64,000 nt of DNA from Enterococcus viikkiensis (GTDB lineage: Bacteria > Bacillota > Bacilli > Lactobacillales > Enterococcaceae), in the NCBI RefSeq assembly GCF_005405345.1, contig NZ_BJDW01000002.1, forward strand, positions 124,001-188,000, read 5' to 3'. Below, in pieces: positions 36,892 through 49,922 of this stretch (positions are counted from its first letter, which is position 1; each line of letters begins with the position of its first letter). The translations under genes and the position numbers were made by a program. The notes beneath the pieces were generated by a model. The model saw only the letters and a program-made list of their open reading frames with translations. It was not told the origin of the DNA and made no database searches.

Positions 36892-37125
36892 CCTTGTTCA
36901 TATTAAGGTATTCATTTTTCTCACGAAAAATCAATCTTATTTTCACACCGTATATCATTCCGCTAAATGAGCTAAAGCTCAAAGTGGAACTGACATCCTT
37001 GTTCATATTAAGGTATTCATTTTTCTTACGAAAAATCAATCATATTTTCACGCCGTATATCATTCCGCTAAATGAGCTAAAGCCCAAAGTGGAACTGACA
37101 TCCTTGTTCATATTAAGCTATTTAT
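36892..37125. repeat. 105-bp tandem repeat in front of dagK
   Basis: Two copies (36892-36996 and 36997-37101) differ at only four of 105 bases; a third partial copy of about 24 bases starts at 37102. Each unit has the hairpins ATTTTTC / GAAAAAT and TGAGC-TTTA-GCTCA. The period is 3 x 35, so the dagK frame remains open through both. The unit begins with the same sequence as the dagK ribosome site (CCTTGTTCAT on plus). Confidence 0.95.
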
Positions 37126-37149
37126 TTTCTTGAAATAAAACTAAATTCT

Positions 37150-38580
37150 TTACCGTTTTGCTAATTCTTCTTGAAGTAATTTGTTTACGACACCAGGATT
37201 GGCTTTTCCTTTCGTTGCTTTCATAATTTGTCCGACTAAGAAACCAACTGCGCGATCTTTCCCGTTCTTGAAGTCTTCCACGGATTGTTCGTTGTTATCA
37301 AGCACTTCGTTGATCATTGGCAACAGTTGAGCCGGATCGGACAATTGAACTAAGCCTTTTGCTTCAACAACTTCTTTTGCGTCGCCGCCGTTTTGGATCA
37401 ACTCACGGAAGACTTTTTTCGCAATTTTTGAGCTAATCGTACCATCAGCAATTAATTTGATCATGCCGGCTAAATTATTCGGCGTTAATTTTGTCTCTGC
37501 TAATTCTAATTTTTCACTATTTAAATAAGCGGATACTTCACCCATCAACCAGTTCGAAGCTTGTTTAGCATCGGCGCCTTCTTTCAATGTATCTTCAAAG
37601 AAGTCCGACATTTCACGACTTAGCGTTAAAACCATTGAATCATATTCAGGCAACCCAAGTTCATTCACGTAACGTTTGCGACGTGACGCTGGCATTTCCG
37701 GTAGTGATACCCGAACTTTTTCAATCCATTCATCATCAATCTCAAAACGTGGAATATCTGGTTCTGGGAAGTAACGATAGTCACTTGATCCTTCTTTGAC
37801 ACGCATTAAAATAGTTTTGTTCGTACCTTCATCATAACGGCGTGTTTCTTGTTGGATCGTCCCGCCAGAAAGTAAGACTTTCGTTTGACGTTGAACTTCA
37901 AAAACAAGACCTTTTTTCACGAAGCTAATGGAGTTCAAGTTTTTTAATTCGGTTTTCGTTCCAAATTCTTCTTGTCCGTAAGGGCGTAAAGAAATATTGG
38001 CGTCACAGCGCATGGAGCCTTCTTCCATCTTCACATCACTAACACCAGTAAATTGGATGATTGAGCGTAACGCTTCTAGATAAGCGTTCGCTTCTTCTGG
38101 TGAGCGCATATCTGCTTCAGAGACGATTTCAATCAAGGGTGTTCCTTGACGGTTCAGGTCGACATAGGAATAGCCGCCGATCCCGTGCATATTTTTTCCG
38201 GCATCTTCTTCTAAATGTACCCGTTCGATCCGAATTTTTTTCTTTTTACCGTTCACATCAATCTCGATCCAGCCATCATGCCCGATTGGCTCATCAAATT
38301 GAGAAATTTGGTAGGCTTTCGGATTATCTGGGTAGAAATAGTTTTTACGGTCGAAGTGCATATTTTTTGAGATTTCACAATTTAACGCTAGTGCTGCTTT
38401 CATCCCAAACTCGATCGCCGCTTTATTCATAACTGGTAAAACACCTGGATAACCCCAGTCGATAATGTTTGTATTCGTGTTGGCTTCTGCACCAAAGTGA
38501 GCGGGCGCTGGTGAAAAGATTTTAGAGTTTGTTTTTAATTCCACATGGACTTCAAGTCCAATGACTGTTTCTAAATTCAT
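37150..38580 (-). CDS. gatB: Aspartyl/glutamyl-tRNA amidotransferase subunit B
   Basis: Subunit B of GatCAB, which amidates mischarged Glu-tRNA(Gln) (and Asp-tRNA(Asn)). 476 aa: kinase/cradle domain ([23 protein letters not shown]; metal and ATP blocks in DYRYFPEPD) and the C-terminal helical Yqey-like tail for tRNA binding. Its ATG overlaps the gatA stop by one base (TAATG). Last gene of gatC-gatA-gatB. Confidence 0.96.
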   Translation of the reverse strand: MNLETVIGLEVHVELKTNSKIFSPAPAHFGAEANTNTNIIDWGYPGVLPVMNKAAIEFGMKAALALNCEISKNMHFDRKNYFYPDNPKAYQISQFDEPIGHDGWIEIDVNGKKKKIRIERVHLEEDAGKNMHGIGGYSYVDLNRQGTPLIEIVSEADMRSPEEANAYLEALRSIIQFTGVSDVKMEEGSMRCDANISLRPYGQEEFGTKTELKNLNSISFVKKGLVFEVQRQTKVLLSGGTIQQETRRYDEGTNKTILMRVKEGSSDYRYFPEPDIPRFEIDDEWIEKVRVSLPEMPASRRKRYVNELGLPEYDSMVLTLSREMSDFFEDTLKEGADAKQASNWLMGEVSAYLNSEKLELAETKLTPNNLAGMIKLIADGTISSKIAKKVFRELIQNGGDAKEVVEAKGLVQLSDPAQLLPMINEVLDNNEQSVEDFKNGKDRAVGFLVGQIMKATKGKANPGVVNKLLQEELAKR

Positions 38581-40049
38581 TATTTGTCCCCCCCTAAAAT
38601 CACTGGTTTTTGTTTATGGAAATCAGTTGCTTGTTCAAATGCATAGGCTGCTTTATACATGGTTGATTCATCAAAGTGTTTTCCGATGATTTGTAAGCCG
38701 ACTGGTAATCCTTCTGAAAATCCAGCTGGAACAGACATCCCTGGCAGACCGGCTAAGTTGACGGGAATCGTCAAAATATCATTCATGTACATCGTGATTG
38801 GATCATTGATATTCTCACCAATACCAAAAGCAACCGTTGGTGAGGTTGGGCCGATGATTAGATCGTAATCTGCAAATACTTTGTCAAAGTCTTGTTTGAT
38901 CAACGTCCGAACTTGTCCGGCTTTCTTAAAGTAGGCATCGTAATAGCCGGCAGAAAGAGAGAATGTCCCTAACATGATCCGACGTTTAACTTCATCCCCA
39001 AAACCCTCTGTCCGTGTATTCACGTAAACATCTTCTAGATTTTGCACGTCTTCTGAGCGGAATCCATAACGAATGCCGTCAAAGCGTTGCAAGTTTGAGC
39101 TCGCTTCAGAGGAAGCAATAATATAGTAAACTTCTACCCCATATTTTGAGTGAGGCAAGCTGACTTCTTCAACCGTCGCACCTAAAGCTTTAAAGGTCTC
39201 AACTGCTTTAACAATCGCTGCTTTGACCCCTGGTTCGATTCCTTCAGCCATAAATTCTTTTGGAACCGCAATTTTCATGCCGTTAATGTCACCAGTCAAC
39301 CCTGCCGCAAAGTCAGGAACTGAAACACCAGCAGAAGTGCCATCTTTGGCATCATAGCCACTGATTGCATTCAAAGCCAGTGCATTGTCCTTCACAGTCC
39401 GAGTGAATGGTCCAATTTGGTCTAATGATGAAGCGAAGGCAATCAAACCAAAACGTGACACGCGGCCATAGGTTGGTTTCAACCCAACGACTCCGTTAAA
39501 GGCAGCGGGTTGGCGGATACTACCACCGGTATCGCTCCCTAAAGAAACCGGTACTTCACCAGCGGCCACTGCTGCTGCAGAACCGCCTGAAGAACCACCG
39601 GGAACCTTTGTTTGATCCCACGCATTTTTTGTCTTCTTAAAATAAGAAGTTTCGCTAGAGCTACCCATCGCGAATTCATCCATATTCAATTTCCCAACTG
39701 GAATCAAGTCAGAGCTATAAACTTTTTCCATGACGGTCGCATCGTAGATTGGATTGAAGTTTGATAAAATTTTCGATGCGGCAGTCGTTAAGATCCCTTT
39801 AGTTACAATATTGTCTTTAATTCCGATTGGAATACCCGCTAATGGATTTTCCTCAGTAATCCCCTTCGCATCGACAGCTTTTGCTATTTCCATCGCTTTT
39901 TCTTCATTCAATGTAATAAAAGCATCGATTTCTGTTTCAGTTTCTTTGATTCGATCAAAGGTTTCGCTTGTTAGATCAGTCGCTGTGATTTCTTTGGAAA
40001 CGAGCAGACTGTGTAGTTCTTCAATTGATTTATCGAATAATTTTTCCAT
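38580..40049 (-). CDS. gatA: Aspartyl/glutamyl-tRNA amidotransferase subunit A
   Basis: Glutaminase subunit of GatCAB with the amidase-signature Ser-cisSer-Lys triad in the region GIPIGIKDN (Lys), [15 protein letters not shown] and [12 protein letters not shown]. 489 aa, normal. The start ATG overlaps the gatC stop by one base (TAATG). Ammonia released from Gln is channelled to GatB. Confidence 0.97.
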   Translation of the reverse strand: MEKLFDKSIEELHSLLVSKEITATDLTSETFDRIKETETEIDAFITLNEEKAMEIAKAVDAKGITEENPLAGIPIGIKDNIVTKGILTTAASKILSNFNPIYDATVMEKVYSSDLIPVGKLNMDEFAMGSSSETSYFKKTKNAWDQTKVPGGSSGGSAAAVAAGEVPVSLGSDTGGSIRQPAAFNGVVGLKPTYGRVSRFGLIAFASSLDQIGPFTRTVKDNALALNAISGYDAKDGTSAGVSVPDFAAGLTGDINGMKIAVPKEFMAEGIEPGVKAAIVKAVETFKALGATVEEVSLPHSKYGVEVYYIIASSEASSNLQRFDGIRYGFRSEDVQNLEDVYVNTRTEGFGDEVKRRIMLGTFSLSAGYYDAYFKKAGQVRTLIKQDFDKVFADYDLIIGPTSPTVAFGIGENINDPITMYMNDILTIPVNLAGLPGMSVPAGFSEGLPVGLQIIGKHFDESTMYKAAYAFEQATDFHKQKPVILGGDK

Positions 40050-40354
40050 TATGCACCAGCCTCTCCGTTGTCAATGATTGCCGGAACTTTAATGAACCCA
40101 TCTTCACTTTCCGGGACGTTTTTCATTAATTCATCACGTGACCAGCCTTCTGTGGCTACGTCTTCTCGCATGACGTTAATTGTTTCTAACACGTTTGAAG
40201 TAAAGGCTACACCTTCTGTATCCACTTCCCCAAGTTGTTCCACCATATCGATTATTTTTCCTAATTGATCGGTAAAACCGGTCAATTCATCATCTGAAAA
40301 AGAAAGTTTCGCAAGTTTTGCTACGTGTTTCACTTGTTCTTCATTGATTGCCAT
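40049..40354 (-). CDS. gatC: Aspartyl/glutamyl-tRNA amidotransferase subunit C
   Basis: 101-residue accessory subunit that wraps around and stabilises GatA. Typical start [18 protein letters not shown] and late [25 protein letters not shown] chose the ATG at 40354 with AGAGGGAT seven bases ahead; the longer frame from 40384 has no ribosome site. First gene of the gatCAB operon, with its own promoter at 40502-40531. Confidence 0.94.
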   Translation of the reverse strand: MAINEEQVKHVAKLAKLSFSDDELTGFTDQLGKIIDMVEQLGEVDTEGVAFTSNVLETINVMREDVATEGWSRDELMKNVPESEDGFIKVPAIIDNGEAGA

Positions 40355-40501
40355 AATATCCCTCTTTCTTTTGTCAATTTTCAATCATTTTATCATAACT
40401 CTGTTAGAATTCACGTCTTTTTTCTTGAAATTTTTTGAAAAGTTGTACAATTCAAAAAAAATGTATAAAAAGACAGATTTCTTCAGACTTTACGCTTGTT
40501 T

Positions 40502-40531
40502 ATAATACTCGTTCATTAATAGAATCGTCAA
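40502..40531 (-). promoter_or_regulatory. gatCAB promoter
   Basis: The minus strand reads TTGACG (40526-40531), 18 bp, TATTAT (40502-40507), in the gap between ligA and gatC. No clear terminator follows ligA, so read-through from ligA is possible as well. Confidence 0.6.
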
Positions 40532-40552
40532 CAATCTTCTGATTGAAGATAC

Positions 40553-42592
<2,040 letters not shown>

Positions 42593-42609
42593 TTAAAAAA
42601 TAGTCATCT

Positions 42610-44862
42610 TTAGATTTTTTCAATCGGTGCAAAAGCGGCCAACAAACGTTTGACACCTTGCTGTGGAAAGGCGATATCCAATTCCACGTCTTTTGAATTG
42701 CCGCTGACTTTCACTACAGTGCCGACGCCCCATTTTTTATGCTGGACTTTATCGCCGGGATTCCAGCTTTCATTTTCACCGCCAGATGCCGTTTTATTCA
42801 TGACCGGTTCCCGAGTGGCCTGTTGATACTTAGGCTTCATTTGATTCCTATTGATGTTAAATGGACTACCAAAAGTCGCAGCTTTTGGTTGCGGCTGTAT
42901 TCCAACCGGATTTAAGAGACTTTCATCAATTTCCGCCACAAAACGTGAAGGCTGATTGTATTGAGTCTTTCCGTATAGTGTCCGCGAAAAGGCATTGGTT
43001 AAAAATAAACTTTCTTCAGCCCGCGTGATCCCCACATAAGCCAAACGCCGTTCTTCCTCTAATTCCGCTTCTTCCATCAAAGAACGAGACAACGGGAAGA
43101 TTTTTTCCTCCATACCGATCAAGAAGACAATCGGAAATTCAAGTCCCTTTGCAGCGTGGAGAGTCATTAGCGTAACTTGGGCGCTTTCTTCTTGATAATC
43201 ATCTAAGTCAGAAACTAAGGCTAAATCATTCAAGAAAATCGCCAGTTTTTCTTCTGGCGCGTTGGCTGCGTCATCCTCTTCCACAGCATTACGTTTATCA
43301 AATTCTTGTGTGACGGAACGAAATTCCTCCAAGTTTTCTAAACGAGATTCGGCTTCTAAGGTTCGTTGATTTTTTAATTCATCTAGGTAGCCTGTTCGTT
43401 CTAATACTTGATCGACTAATTCCGTCACTGGCAAATACGCGATCATTTCTTGAAATTGCGTGATCATCATCGCAAATTCGCCGATCATACGACCTGCTTT
43501 TCCAGAAATATTGGCTAAGTCGACATTTTGAGCCGCCTCGACCATTGACCAATCGTGCATCGTCGCAAAATTCCGTAATTTTTCAACAGAAGCTGCACCA
43601 ATTCCACGCTTCGGTGTATTGATTACTCGTTCAAAGCTGACACCGTCGCGAGGATTATTGATAATATTTAAGTAAGCAATAATATCCTTGATTTCTTTCC
43701 GATCGTAGAACTTATGTCCACCCACCATTGTATAAGGCACATTTGATTTTACTAACGTATCCTCAATCACCCGTGATTGGGCGTTGGTTCGATACAACAC
43801 GGCAAAGTCATTATAGCTACGATTGTTGGTTTGGATTTCTTCTTTGATCTTGCTAACGATGAATTGTGCTTCATCTCGTTCACTATCGGCACGATAATAT
43901 GTGATTTTCTCGCCGCTTTGGTTGTCAGTCCAAAGATTTTTGTCGCGACGGTTGCTATTGTTTTTAATGACTTGATTGGCGGCATCTAAAATACTTTTAG
44001 TTGAACGATAATTTTGTTCTAACAAAATAACCGTCGCGTCATGATAATCCTTCTCAAAATCTAAAATATTTTGCATGTCCGCTCCACGCCAACCATAAAT
44101 ACTTTGGTCCGCATCCCCCACGACACATAGGTTGCGGAAACGCACTGCCAGCATATTGACTAACGTATATTGGGCATGATTGGTATCTTGATACTCGTCC
44201 ACATGAAGATAATGGAATTTATTTTGATAATAGGTCAAGACTTGTTCGTTCTCTTCGAATAAACGAATTGTATTCATGATCAGATCATCAAAGTCCATAC
44301 TTTGATTATTCCGTAACGCTTTTTGATACGCGTCATAGCAACGAGCAACGATTTCTTCAAAAAAAGAGCCTTGGCGTTCGGCATAGGTTTCCGGTGTCAA
44401 TAATTCGTTTTTCGCGTTACTAATGGCACCTAAAATCGAACGTGGATCATATTTTTTCGGATCAATGTTCAATTCTTTTAGAATTCGTTTCATTAAGGTC
44501 AATTGGTCAGAACCATCTAAGATTGTAAAATTTCGATCATAACCAATCGCGTCTACATCCCGGCGCAAAATTCGGACACACATGGAGTGAAAGGTCGAAA
44601 CCCAAACATCTTGCCCCCCTTGGCCTAAGATGCCATTCACTCGTTCCTTCATTTCTCGTGCGGCTTTATTGGTAAATGTAATCGCTAAGATATTCCAGGG
44701 ATTTACATTTTTTTCTTCTATTAAATAAGCAATTCGATGAGTCAGGACCCGGGTCTTTCCGCTTCCTGCTCCAGCCATAATTAATAGCGGGCCTTCCGTG
44801 TGAAGTACCGCCTCTTGTTGTTTAGGGTTTAGTCCTGCTAACAACTCCTGTTTGTTTGGCAT
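42610..44862 (-). CDS. pcrA: ATP-dependent DNA helicase PcrA
   Basis: SF1A 3'-5' helicase for repair and plasmid/rolling-circle replication, 750 aa. Walker [12 protein letters not shown] (about 29-39), motif Ia, [10 protein letters not shown] (motif II), [13 protein letters not shown] (III), and [15 protein letters not shown] (V); the C-terminal tail holds a RNA polymerase-binding-like region ([17 protein letters not shown]). ATG 44862 follows AAAGGA. Extended -10 TGCTATAAT at 44895-44903 is its promoter. Confidence 0.95.
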   Translation of the reverse strand: MPNKQELLAGLNPKQQEAVLHTEGPLLIMAGAGSGKTRVLTHRIAYLIEEKNVNPWNILAITFTNKAAREMKERVNGILGQGGQDVWVSTFHSMCVRILRRDVDAIGYDRNFTILDGSDQLTLMKRILKELNIDPKKYDPRSILGAISNAKNELLTPETYAERQGSFFEEIVARCYDAYQKALRNNQSMDFDDLIMNTIRLFEENEQVLTYYQNKFHYLHVDEYQDTNHAQYTLVNMLAVRFRNLCVVGDADQSIYGWRGADMQNILDFEKDYHDATVILLEQNYRSTKSILDAANQVIKNNSNRRDKNLWTDNQSGEKITYYRADSERDEAQFIVSKIKEEIQTNNRSYNDFAVLYRTNAQSRVIEDTLVKSNVPYTMVGGHKFYDRKEIKDIIAYLNIINNPRDGVSFERVINTPKRGIGAASVEKLRNFATMHDWSMVEAAQNVDLANISGKAGRMIGEFAMMITQFQEMIAYLPVTELVDQVLERTGYLDELKNQRTLEAESRLENLEEFRSVTQEFDKRNAVEEDDAANAPEEKLAIFLNDLALVSDLDDYQEESAQVTLMTLHAAKGLEFPIVFLIGMEEKIFPLSRSLMEEAELEEERRLAYVGITRAEESLFLTNAFSRTLYGKTQYNQPSRFVAEIDESLLNPVGIQPQPKAATFGSPFNINRNQMKPKYQQATREPVMNKTASGGENESWNPGDKVQHKKWGVGTVVKVSGNSKDVELDIAFPQQGVKRLLAAFAPIEKI

Positions 44863-44894
44863 GCAAAACGTCCTTTCTCTTTTCAATCTTTTTT

Positions 44895-44903
44895 ATTATA
44901 GCA
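44895..44903 (-). promoter_or_regulatory. pcrA-ligA promoter (extended -10)
   Basis: The minus strand reads TGCTATAAT. No good -35 was seen at standard spacing, so the extended -10 probably carries most of the contact. Confidence 0.5.
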
Positions 44904-45014
44904 TCTCAGAAAGTTTCGCGACACTAGCAACAATTTAAAAACAAGAATTCATTGATTCATCCTTGTTTTTCTTTTAATTTCGCGCTAAATTTAATAGAAG
45001 TATGGAGGGAATTC

Positions 45015-46589
45015 ATGAAAAACGAACACGAAATCAAACGTTTAGATAGTACAAAAGTTATTTTTATTTTAAAAGGGGTCCTAATTGGCACACTTGCAGG
45101 AATTGTCGTCAGTCTGTTTCGCTTACTGATTGAAAAGATGATGGAGCATGTGGTGAACCTCTACTTATGGTTTCACGACAATCCCCTTTGGCTAATTCCT
45201 TGGGCTTTTGTGATGATCGCTTTTGCCGTTACAATTGGCGCCTTGATGAAGTCTGATCCGAACATCAAAGGCAGTGGAATTCCGCAAGTTGAAGGCACAC
45301 TCCAAGGTGAGATCAAATTAAATTGGTTCTCAATTCTTTGGAAAAAATTTGTCGGCGGTGTCCTTTCCGTTGGTTCAGGATTGTTTCTGGGTCGCGAAGG
45401 CCCTTCGATTCAATTAGGAGCCATGGTGGGGCAAGGCTTTAGCGAGTATACGCACGCCTCTACTTCGGAGAAAAAAATCTTTATTTCTAGCGGTGCAGCA
45501 GCCGGTTTAGGAGCGGCTTTCAACGCACCTATTGCTGGTTTATTATTTGTAATCGAAGAAATCCACCATCATTTTTCACCCTTGATTTGGCTGACTTCAC
45601 TGACAGCAGCACTAACTGCGAATCTTGTTTCGCTGAATTTCTTTGGCTTAAAACCGGTACTCTTCATTGCAGACGTCCCTTCGCTGCCATTAAAATACTA
45701 TGGCTGGCTCGTTGTCTTAGGCGTTATATTAGGTGTTTTGGGTTATGTCTATCAAATTGTTTTATTGTCATTACCACGTTGGTACAAGCACACACATTTG
45801 CCAGAGCATCTTTACGGACTCATTCCTTTTCTATTGATTATTCCGATTGCTTTCTTTTTGCCGCATTATTTAGGTGGCGGAAATCAGATTGTCCTAATGA
45901 TTGGACAGCAAAATTTATCGTTGACCTTGTTGCTTGGTCTATTTCTTTTACGTTTCATTTTTTCAATGGTTTCTTATGGGGCGAATCTTCCCGGAGGAAT
46001 TTTTTTACCGATCCTTACCCTTGGCGCCTTGATTGGTGCGATCTACGGAACCATTTTACAGCAGTGGTTTGGGTTAGATAGTCATTTCATTCGTGATTTT
46101 GCTATTTTTGCCATGGCCGGATATTTTACTGCCATTGGGAAAGCGCCTTTGACAGCCATTATTTTAGTGACCGAAATGGTGGGAAACATCACTCACTTGA
46201 TGCCTTTGGCGGTTTGTTCACTAACTGCCTATGTTATCAATGATCTTTTAGGCGGCAATCCAATTTATGAATCGCTGCTTGAGCGTTTAGTCAAAGGCTA
46301 TTTACCTAGCATTACCGGAAATAAAACAATCATTGAATTTCCTGTCACCGCAGAAAGTACATTAGACGGTACGATGGTTCGTGATTTCAACTGGCCAAAG
46401 GAGATGTTACTGATCTCGATTCGTCGTGGCTCTTCCGAAATTCTGACTCATGGCGATACCGTTATGAAGGTTGGGGATTTATTGATGATTTTAACCGATG
46501 AAGGATACACACAAAAAATAAAAAAGTCGATACGCGAACGTTCTCATGCAGCCGTCGCGAAAAAACAAGATAAATCAATAAGAGGCTGA
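45015..46589 (+). CDS. ClC-family chloride/proton antiporter with C-terminal TrkA_C domain
   Basis: A 524-residue ClC protein. Chloride-site motifs GSGIPQVEG, GREGPSIQLGA (gating Glu) and NLPGGIFLP are present, and the internal proton-transfer position appears as EE in GLLFVIEEI; together these indicate antiporter (exchanger) rather than channel. The C-terminal 75 residues (about 435-510) form a TrkA_C/RCK-C-like ligand domain (MLLISIRRGSSEILTHGDT; DLLMILTD). I chose the ATG at 45015 with GGAGGG six bases ahead; the longer frame from 44952 has no ribosome site. It probably supports acid resistance or ion balance. Confidence 0.9.
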   Translation: MKNEHEIKRLDSTKVIFILKGVLIGTLAGIVVSLFRLLIEKMMEHVVNLYLWFHDNPLWLIPWAFVMIAFAVTIGALMKSDPNIKGSGIPQVEGTLQGEIKLNWFSILWKKFVGGVLSVGSGLFLGREGPSIQLGAMVGQGFSEYTHASTSEKKIFISSGAAAGLGAAFNAPIAGLLFVIEEIHHHFSPLIWLTSLTAALTANLVSLNFFGLKPVLFIADVPSLPLKYYGWLVVLGVILGVLGYVYQIVLLSLPRWYKHTHLPEHLYGLIPFLLIIPIAFFLPHYLGGGNQIVLMIGQQNLSLTLLLGLFLLRFIFSMVSYGANLPGGIFLPILTLGALIGAIYGTILQQWFGLDSHFIRDFAIFAMAGYFTAIGKAPLTAIILVTEMVGNITHLMPLAVCSLTAYVINDLLGGNPIYESLLERLVKGYLPSITGNKTIIEFPVTAESTLDGTMVRDFNWPKEMLLISIRRGSSEILTHGDTVMKVGDLLMILTDEGYTQKIKKSIRERSHAAVAKKQDKSIRG

Positions 46590-46618
46590 GCTATGCTCAA
46601 CCTCTTATTTTTTTTGCC
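46578..46618. terminator. Terminator shared by the ClC and amylase genes
   Basis: AAGAGGCTGAGC / GCTCAACCTCTT with a 3-base loop is followed by TTTTTTTT on plus and by A/T on minus; it overlaps the two stop codons. Confidence 0.85.
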
Positions 46619-48057
46619 ATTTTTTCATTTACATAGACTGAAACTTGACCGTCATTAACAGGAAATACTCCTTGTCCGTTCTCATCTAACGTAATTTTTG
46701 CTTCATTGTTTCCTAACAGATCAACAAAGATTTCACCCTCATGAATCGCACTGATCGTCATCCCTTTCTCACCACCACCAGCATTGGTCATAATGACTGC
46801 CATACCAGAATCCTTTTGAGAAAAATCACCCGTGCAGGTCCAACCAATAACATCAGGATCATCAAAGTAATCAGCTTGGCCACCAAAAATCAGTTCTTCA
46901 CGTAGTTTAATCAACGCATTCAAACCGGCGCCAACGGACTCAGCATTTTCTGTTCCATAAAGATCGCCCCAAAAAATGACCGGCGTTCCTTCATTACGTA
47001 GGAGAATCAGACTGTAGGCCTGAAGCTTGAACCAACCTTCTACCCATGATTCCAAACTTTGCCCTTGTTGCGTATCATGATTATCGACAAAGGGTACTGC
47101 CCAATCTGGCCGTGTCTCAATCAAAGTCCCGGCAAAAATTTTTCGCATATCAAACTTTCCCATCGTCGAAGCCGCTTGAAATAAATTAAAATGTAGTGGT
47201 ACATCAAAAAGTGAAATCAAATTGCCAGATGACCCTAAATACTCTTGCAGCTTTTCTAATTCATCCGACCAATATTCGCCGACCACAAACAAATCAGACC
47301 CCTTCTCTTCCCGGCGATGCAAGAGCCAATCAACAAACAAATCAAAACGAATGTGTTTCACCGCATCCAAACGATACCCATCAACCCCAGTTAATTCCTG
47401 ATACCATTTACCCCAGTTGTCTAACTGTTTTACCGTTTCTGGATTTTCCATGTCTAAGTTACAGCCCATCAAATAATCAAAATTGCCATTTTCGTCATCG
47501 ACCTTTGGCTCCCAGCCTTTATCGGCAAAATTAAAAATCGCATGGTCCTTTTCCCGAGCGTCATAATCAACACCAGAGAAATTTTCCCACGTCCATTGAT
47601 ACTCATTGTATTTTCCCTGACGTCCAGGAAAAGTGAATTTAGTCCACGCTTCAATCTCTTCTTCACCGGAAGCTGGTTTTGTTCGATCGTCGAATTGATA
47701 AGAGACAGCCGAGACAATCTCTGTCTCATCCGCCCCCATGAAATGATCAAAAACAATATCCGCATAAATTTTTAGCCCAGCTTTTTTCAATGCAGCTATA
47801 CTGCTTAAATACTCATCTTTTGTTCCATATTTTGTTTTAACGCTGCCTTTTTGATCAAACTCACCTAAATCATAAAGATCATAAGTCCCGTAGCCAACAT
47901 CATTGGCTCCCTCTGATCCTTTATAAGCAGGAGGCATCCAGATTGCGTTAATACCAAAGCGACGTAATTCTTCTGCTTTTTCGGCGAGTGTTTTCCAATG
48001 TGTGCCATCAGCAGGAAGATACCATTCAAATCCTTGTAAAATTGTTTGTTTTTCCAT
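46597..48057 (-). CDS. Cytoplasmic alpha-amylase (GH13)
   Basis: A 486-residue GH13 family protein without a signal peptide, hence intracellular. The four conserved regions are visible: DIVFDH, GYRLDAVKHI (nucleophile Asp), VGEYW (acid/base Glu) and FVDNHDT. It likely hydrolyses imported maltodextrins or glycogen. I chose the ATG at 48057 (AGAGGTG ahead). Promoter TTGATG-16-TATGAT lies upstream, with a half cre motif (CGTTCACA). Terminator shared with the ClC gene. Confidence 0.92.
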   Translation of the reverse strand: MEKQTILQGFEWYLPADGTHWKTLAEKAEELRRFGINAIWMPPAYKGSEGANDVGYGTYDLYDLGEFDQKGSVKTKYGTKDEYLSSIAALKKAGLKIYADIVFDHFMGADETEIVSAVSYQFDDRTKPASGEEEIEAWTKFTFPGRQGKYNEYQWTWENFSGVDYDAREKDHAIFNFADKGWEPKVDDENGNFDYLMGCNLDMENPETVKQLDNWGKWYQELTGVDGYRLDAVKHIRFDLFVDWLLHRREEKGSDLFVVGEYWSDELEKLQEYLGSSGNLISLFDVPLHFNLFQAASTMGKFDMRKIFAGTLIETRPDWAVPFVDNHDTQQGQSLESWVEGWFKLQAYSLILLRNEGTPVIFWGDLYGTENAESVGAGLNALIKLREELIFGGQADYFDDPDVIGWTCTGDFSQKDSGMAVIMTNAGGGEKGMTISAIHEGEIFVDLLGNNEAKITLDENGQGVFPVNDGQVSVYVNEKMAKKIRG

Positions 48058-48162
48058 AGCCATCACCTCTATATCCATCATACAGAATGTGAACGATCCA
48101 TCAAAATAAGATGACCTGTAAAGAATCGATAAATGGTTTTGAACGTTTTTGGATGTTTATGA

Positions 48163-48191
48163 TTGAATTATTAAATTAACTATGGTACTAT
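48163..48191 (+). promoter_or_regulatory. fruRKA promoter
   Basis: TTGAAT (48163-48168), 17 bp, TACTAT (48186-48191). The -10 is 22 bases ahead of the fruR start. An imperfect inverted sequence around AAAACGTTCAAAACC lies just upstream and may be the FruR operator. Confidence 0.6.
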
Positions 48192-48212
48192 TTCATTGAA
48201 GGAGGGTTGAAA

Positions 48213-48965
48213 ATGCTTACAGAAGAACGACGAAAAAAAATAATCGAATGGTTAGAACGTGACGGAGTTGTGAAATCACAAGAGTTAATTCAGTGGTTGG
48301 ACTCTTCAGAATCCACCGTACGACGCGATTTACACGAATTGGAAGAATTAGGTGTTTTAGAACGTGTTCACGGCGGAGCCAAACGCCCTCAACACCTTGA
48401 ACAAGAATTGGGAATGGTCGAGAAATCGTCCAAAAACATTCAACAAAAACAATTGGTTGCCCAATACGCCGCTGAGCAAATTGCTGAAGGCGATGTGATC
48501 TATCTGGATGCCGGAACGACTACCTCTGAGATGATTCCTTTCTTGAAAAATAAAACCGTCACCGTTGTCACGAACTCCGTTGGACTAGCCGCACGGTTGG
48601 TAGAAGCGCAAATCGCAACGATTGTTTTAGGTGGTCGTATTAAATTGACTACTGATGCCGTGATAGGATCACAAGCGCTGCAACAACTAACCCAATATCG
48701 TTTCAACAAAGCCTTCATGGGTATGAATGGTGTCCATTTGGATAGCGGCTACTCAACCCCTGATGCAGAAGAAGCCATCTTGAAACGAGCAGCCATCCAG
48801 CAATCCGAAAAAGCGTTTGTTTTAGTCGATCATAGCAAGTTCAATCAGACGAGTTTTGTCAGTGTCGCTCCATTATCGGCAGCTTCAATCCTCACCGATA
48901 CCTGTCCTTTGGTTATCCATGATCAAATCACAGAACAAACTACCTTAAAGGAGGTTTCTGTATGA
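48213..48965 (+). CDS. fruR: DeoR-family fructose operon repressor
   Basis: A 250-residue DeoR-type regulator: N-terminal winged helix (LTEERRKKIIEWLERDG...SSESTVRRDLHELEELG, about 1-50) and a C-terminal sugar-phosphate sensing domain with VYLDAGTTTSEM-type block and VTNS. Family members sense fructose-1-phosphate. ATG 48213 with GGAGGG; a TTG at 48207 is in frame but inside the ribosome site. Its stop overlaps the fruK ATG (ATGA). First gene of fruRKA. Confidence 0.92.
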   Translation: MLTEERRKKIIEWLERDGVVKSQELIQWLDSSESTVRRDLHELEELGVLERVHGGAKRPQHLEQELGMVEKSSKNIQQKQLVAQYAAEQIAEGDVIYLDAGTTTSEMIPFLKNKTVTVVTNSVGLAARLVEAQIATIVLGGRIKLTTDAVIGSQALQQLTQYRFNKAFMGMNGVHLDSGYSTPDAEEAILKRAAIQQSEKAFVLVDHSKFNQTSFVSVAPLSAASILTDTCPLVIHDQITEQTTLKEVSV

Positions 48966-49876
48966 TCTATACAGTGACACTAAATCCTTCGATTGATTAT
49001 ATCGTGCATGTCGACCAATTAGCGATCGGCGATGTCAATCGAATGAAAAACGATTTAAAATTACCCGGTGGTAAAGGCATCAATGTTTCAAGAATTTTGA
49101 AGCGCATCAATAACGACTCCACTGCCTTAGGTTTTCTTGGCGGATTTACTGGATCGTTTATTGAAAATTGGATGACTAAAGAAGCCATCAAAACAAATTT
49201 TACCACCGTTGCTGACGACACCCGGATTAATATCAAACTAAAAGCCGATCAAGAAACTGAAATCAACGGTCAAGGCCCTGCTGTTTCTTTAGCGGAAAGG
49301 ACTGAATTGAAAAAAGTTTTAAACAATCTCAATGCTGATGATATCGTTGTTCTTTCTGGCAGCAAGCCAGCAAGTGTTCCGACTGGTTTCTACCAAGAAT
49401 TAATCGAAATCGTCAAAGCGCAAGGCGCTTCATTTGTGATCGATACCACCGGTGCAGATTTAATGGATGCTTTAGAACAAGCACCGCTACTAGTCAAACC
49501 AAATAATCATGAATTAGCCGATTTATATCAAACTTCTTTTGATTCCGTTGAAGCGATCTATCCTTACGGCCAACGTCTACTGGACGAAGGTGCGCAACAT
49601 GCATTAGTTTCGATGGCCGGTGACGGTGCGTTGTTATTTACAAAGGATGGCATTTACCGCTCCAACGTCCTTACGCGAAGCGTTAAAAACTCTGTTGGAG
49701 CTGGCGATTCAATGATTGCAGGTTTCGTTGGTAACTATACGAAAACGCAAGACCCAGTTGAAGCATTCAAATGGGGCGTAGCTTGCGGCAGTGCTACAAC
49801 TTTCTCTGATGATTTAGCCACTGCGGATTTTATCCAAGAATTATTACCAGAAGTTGAGATCACAAAAGTAAAATAG
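48962..49876 (+). CDS. fruK: 1-phosphofructokinase
   Basis: PfkB-type kinase converting fructose-1-phosphate, made by FruA, to fructose-1,6-bisphosphate. 304 aa with LPGGKGINVSRIL near 38 and NSVGAGDSMIAGFVGN near 240 (catalytic Asp). The ATG overlaps the fruR stop (ATGA), so coupled. The ribosome site AAAGGAGG lies within fruR. Confidence 0.95.
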   Translation: MIYTVTLNPSIDYIVHVDQLAIGDVNRMKNDLKLPGGKGINVSRILKRINNDSTALGFLGGFTGSFIENWMTKEAIKTNFTTVADDTRINIKLKADQETEINGQGPAVSLAERTELKKVLNNLNADDIVVLSGSKPASVPTGFYQELIEIVKAQGASFVIDTTGADLMDALEQAPLLVKPNNHELADLYQTSFDSVEAIYPYGQRLLDEGAQHALVSMAGDGALLFTKDGIYRSNVLTRSVKNSVGAGDSMIAGFVGNYTKTQDPVEAFKWGVACGSATTFSDDLATADFIQELLPEVEITKVK

Positions 49877-49922
49877 TTTATTCTCACCACTTCTGAAAAA
49901 AGTTAAAAATGGAGGAACTACC

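Noticed and set aside
36882-37133. 83-aa plus-strand ORF across the tandem repeats, and a CRISPR array reading of the repeats
   Set aside because: The frame is open only because the unit length is a multiple of three. Only two long units and no spacers, so not CRISPR.
47196-47534. 112-aa plus-strand ORF inside the amylase gene
   Set aside because: Antisense to conserved GH13 motifs; no ribosome site.
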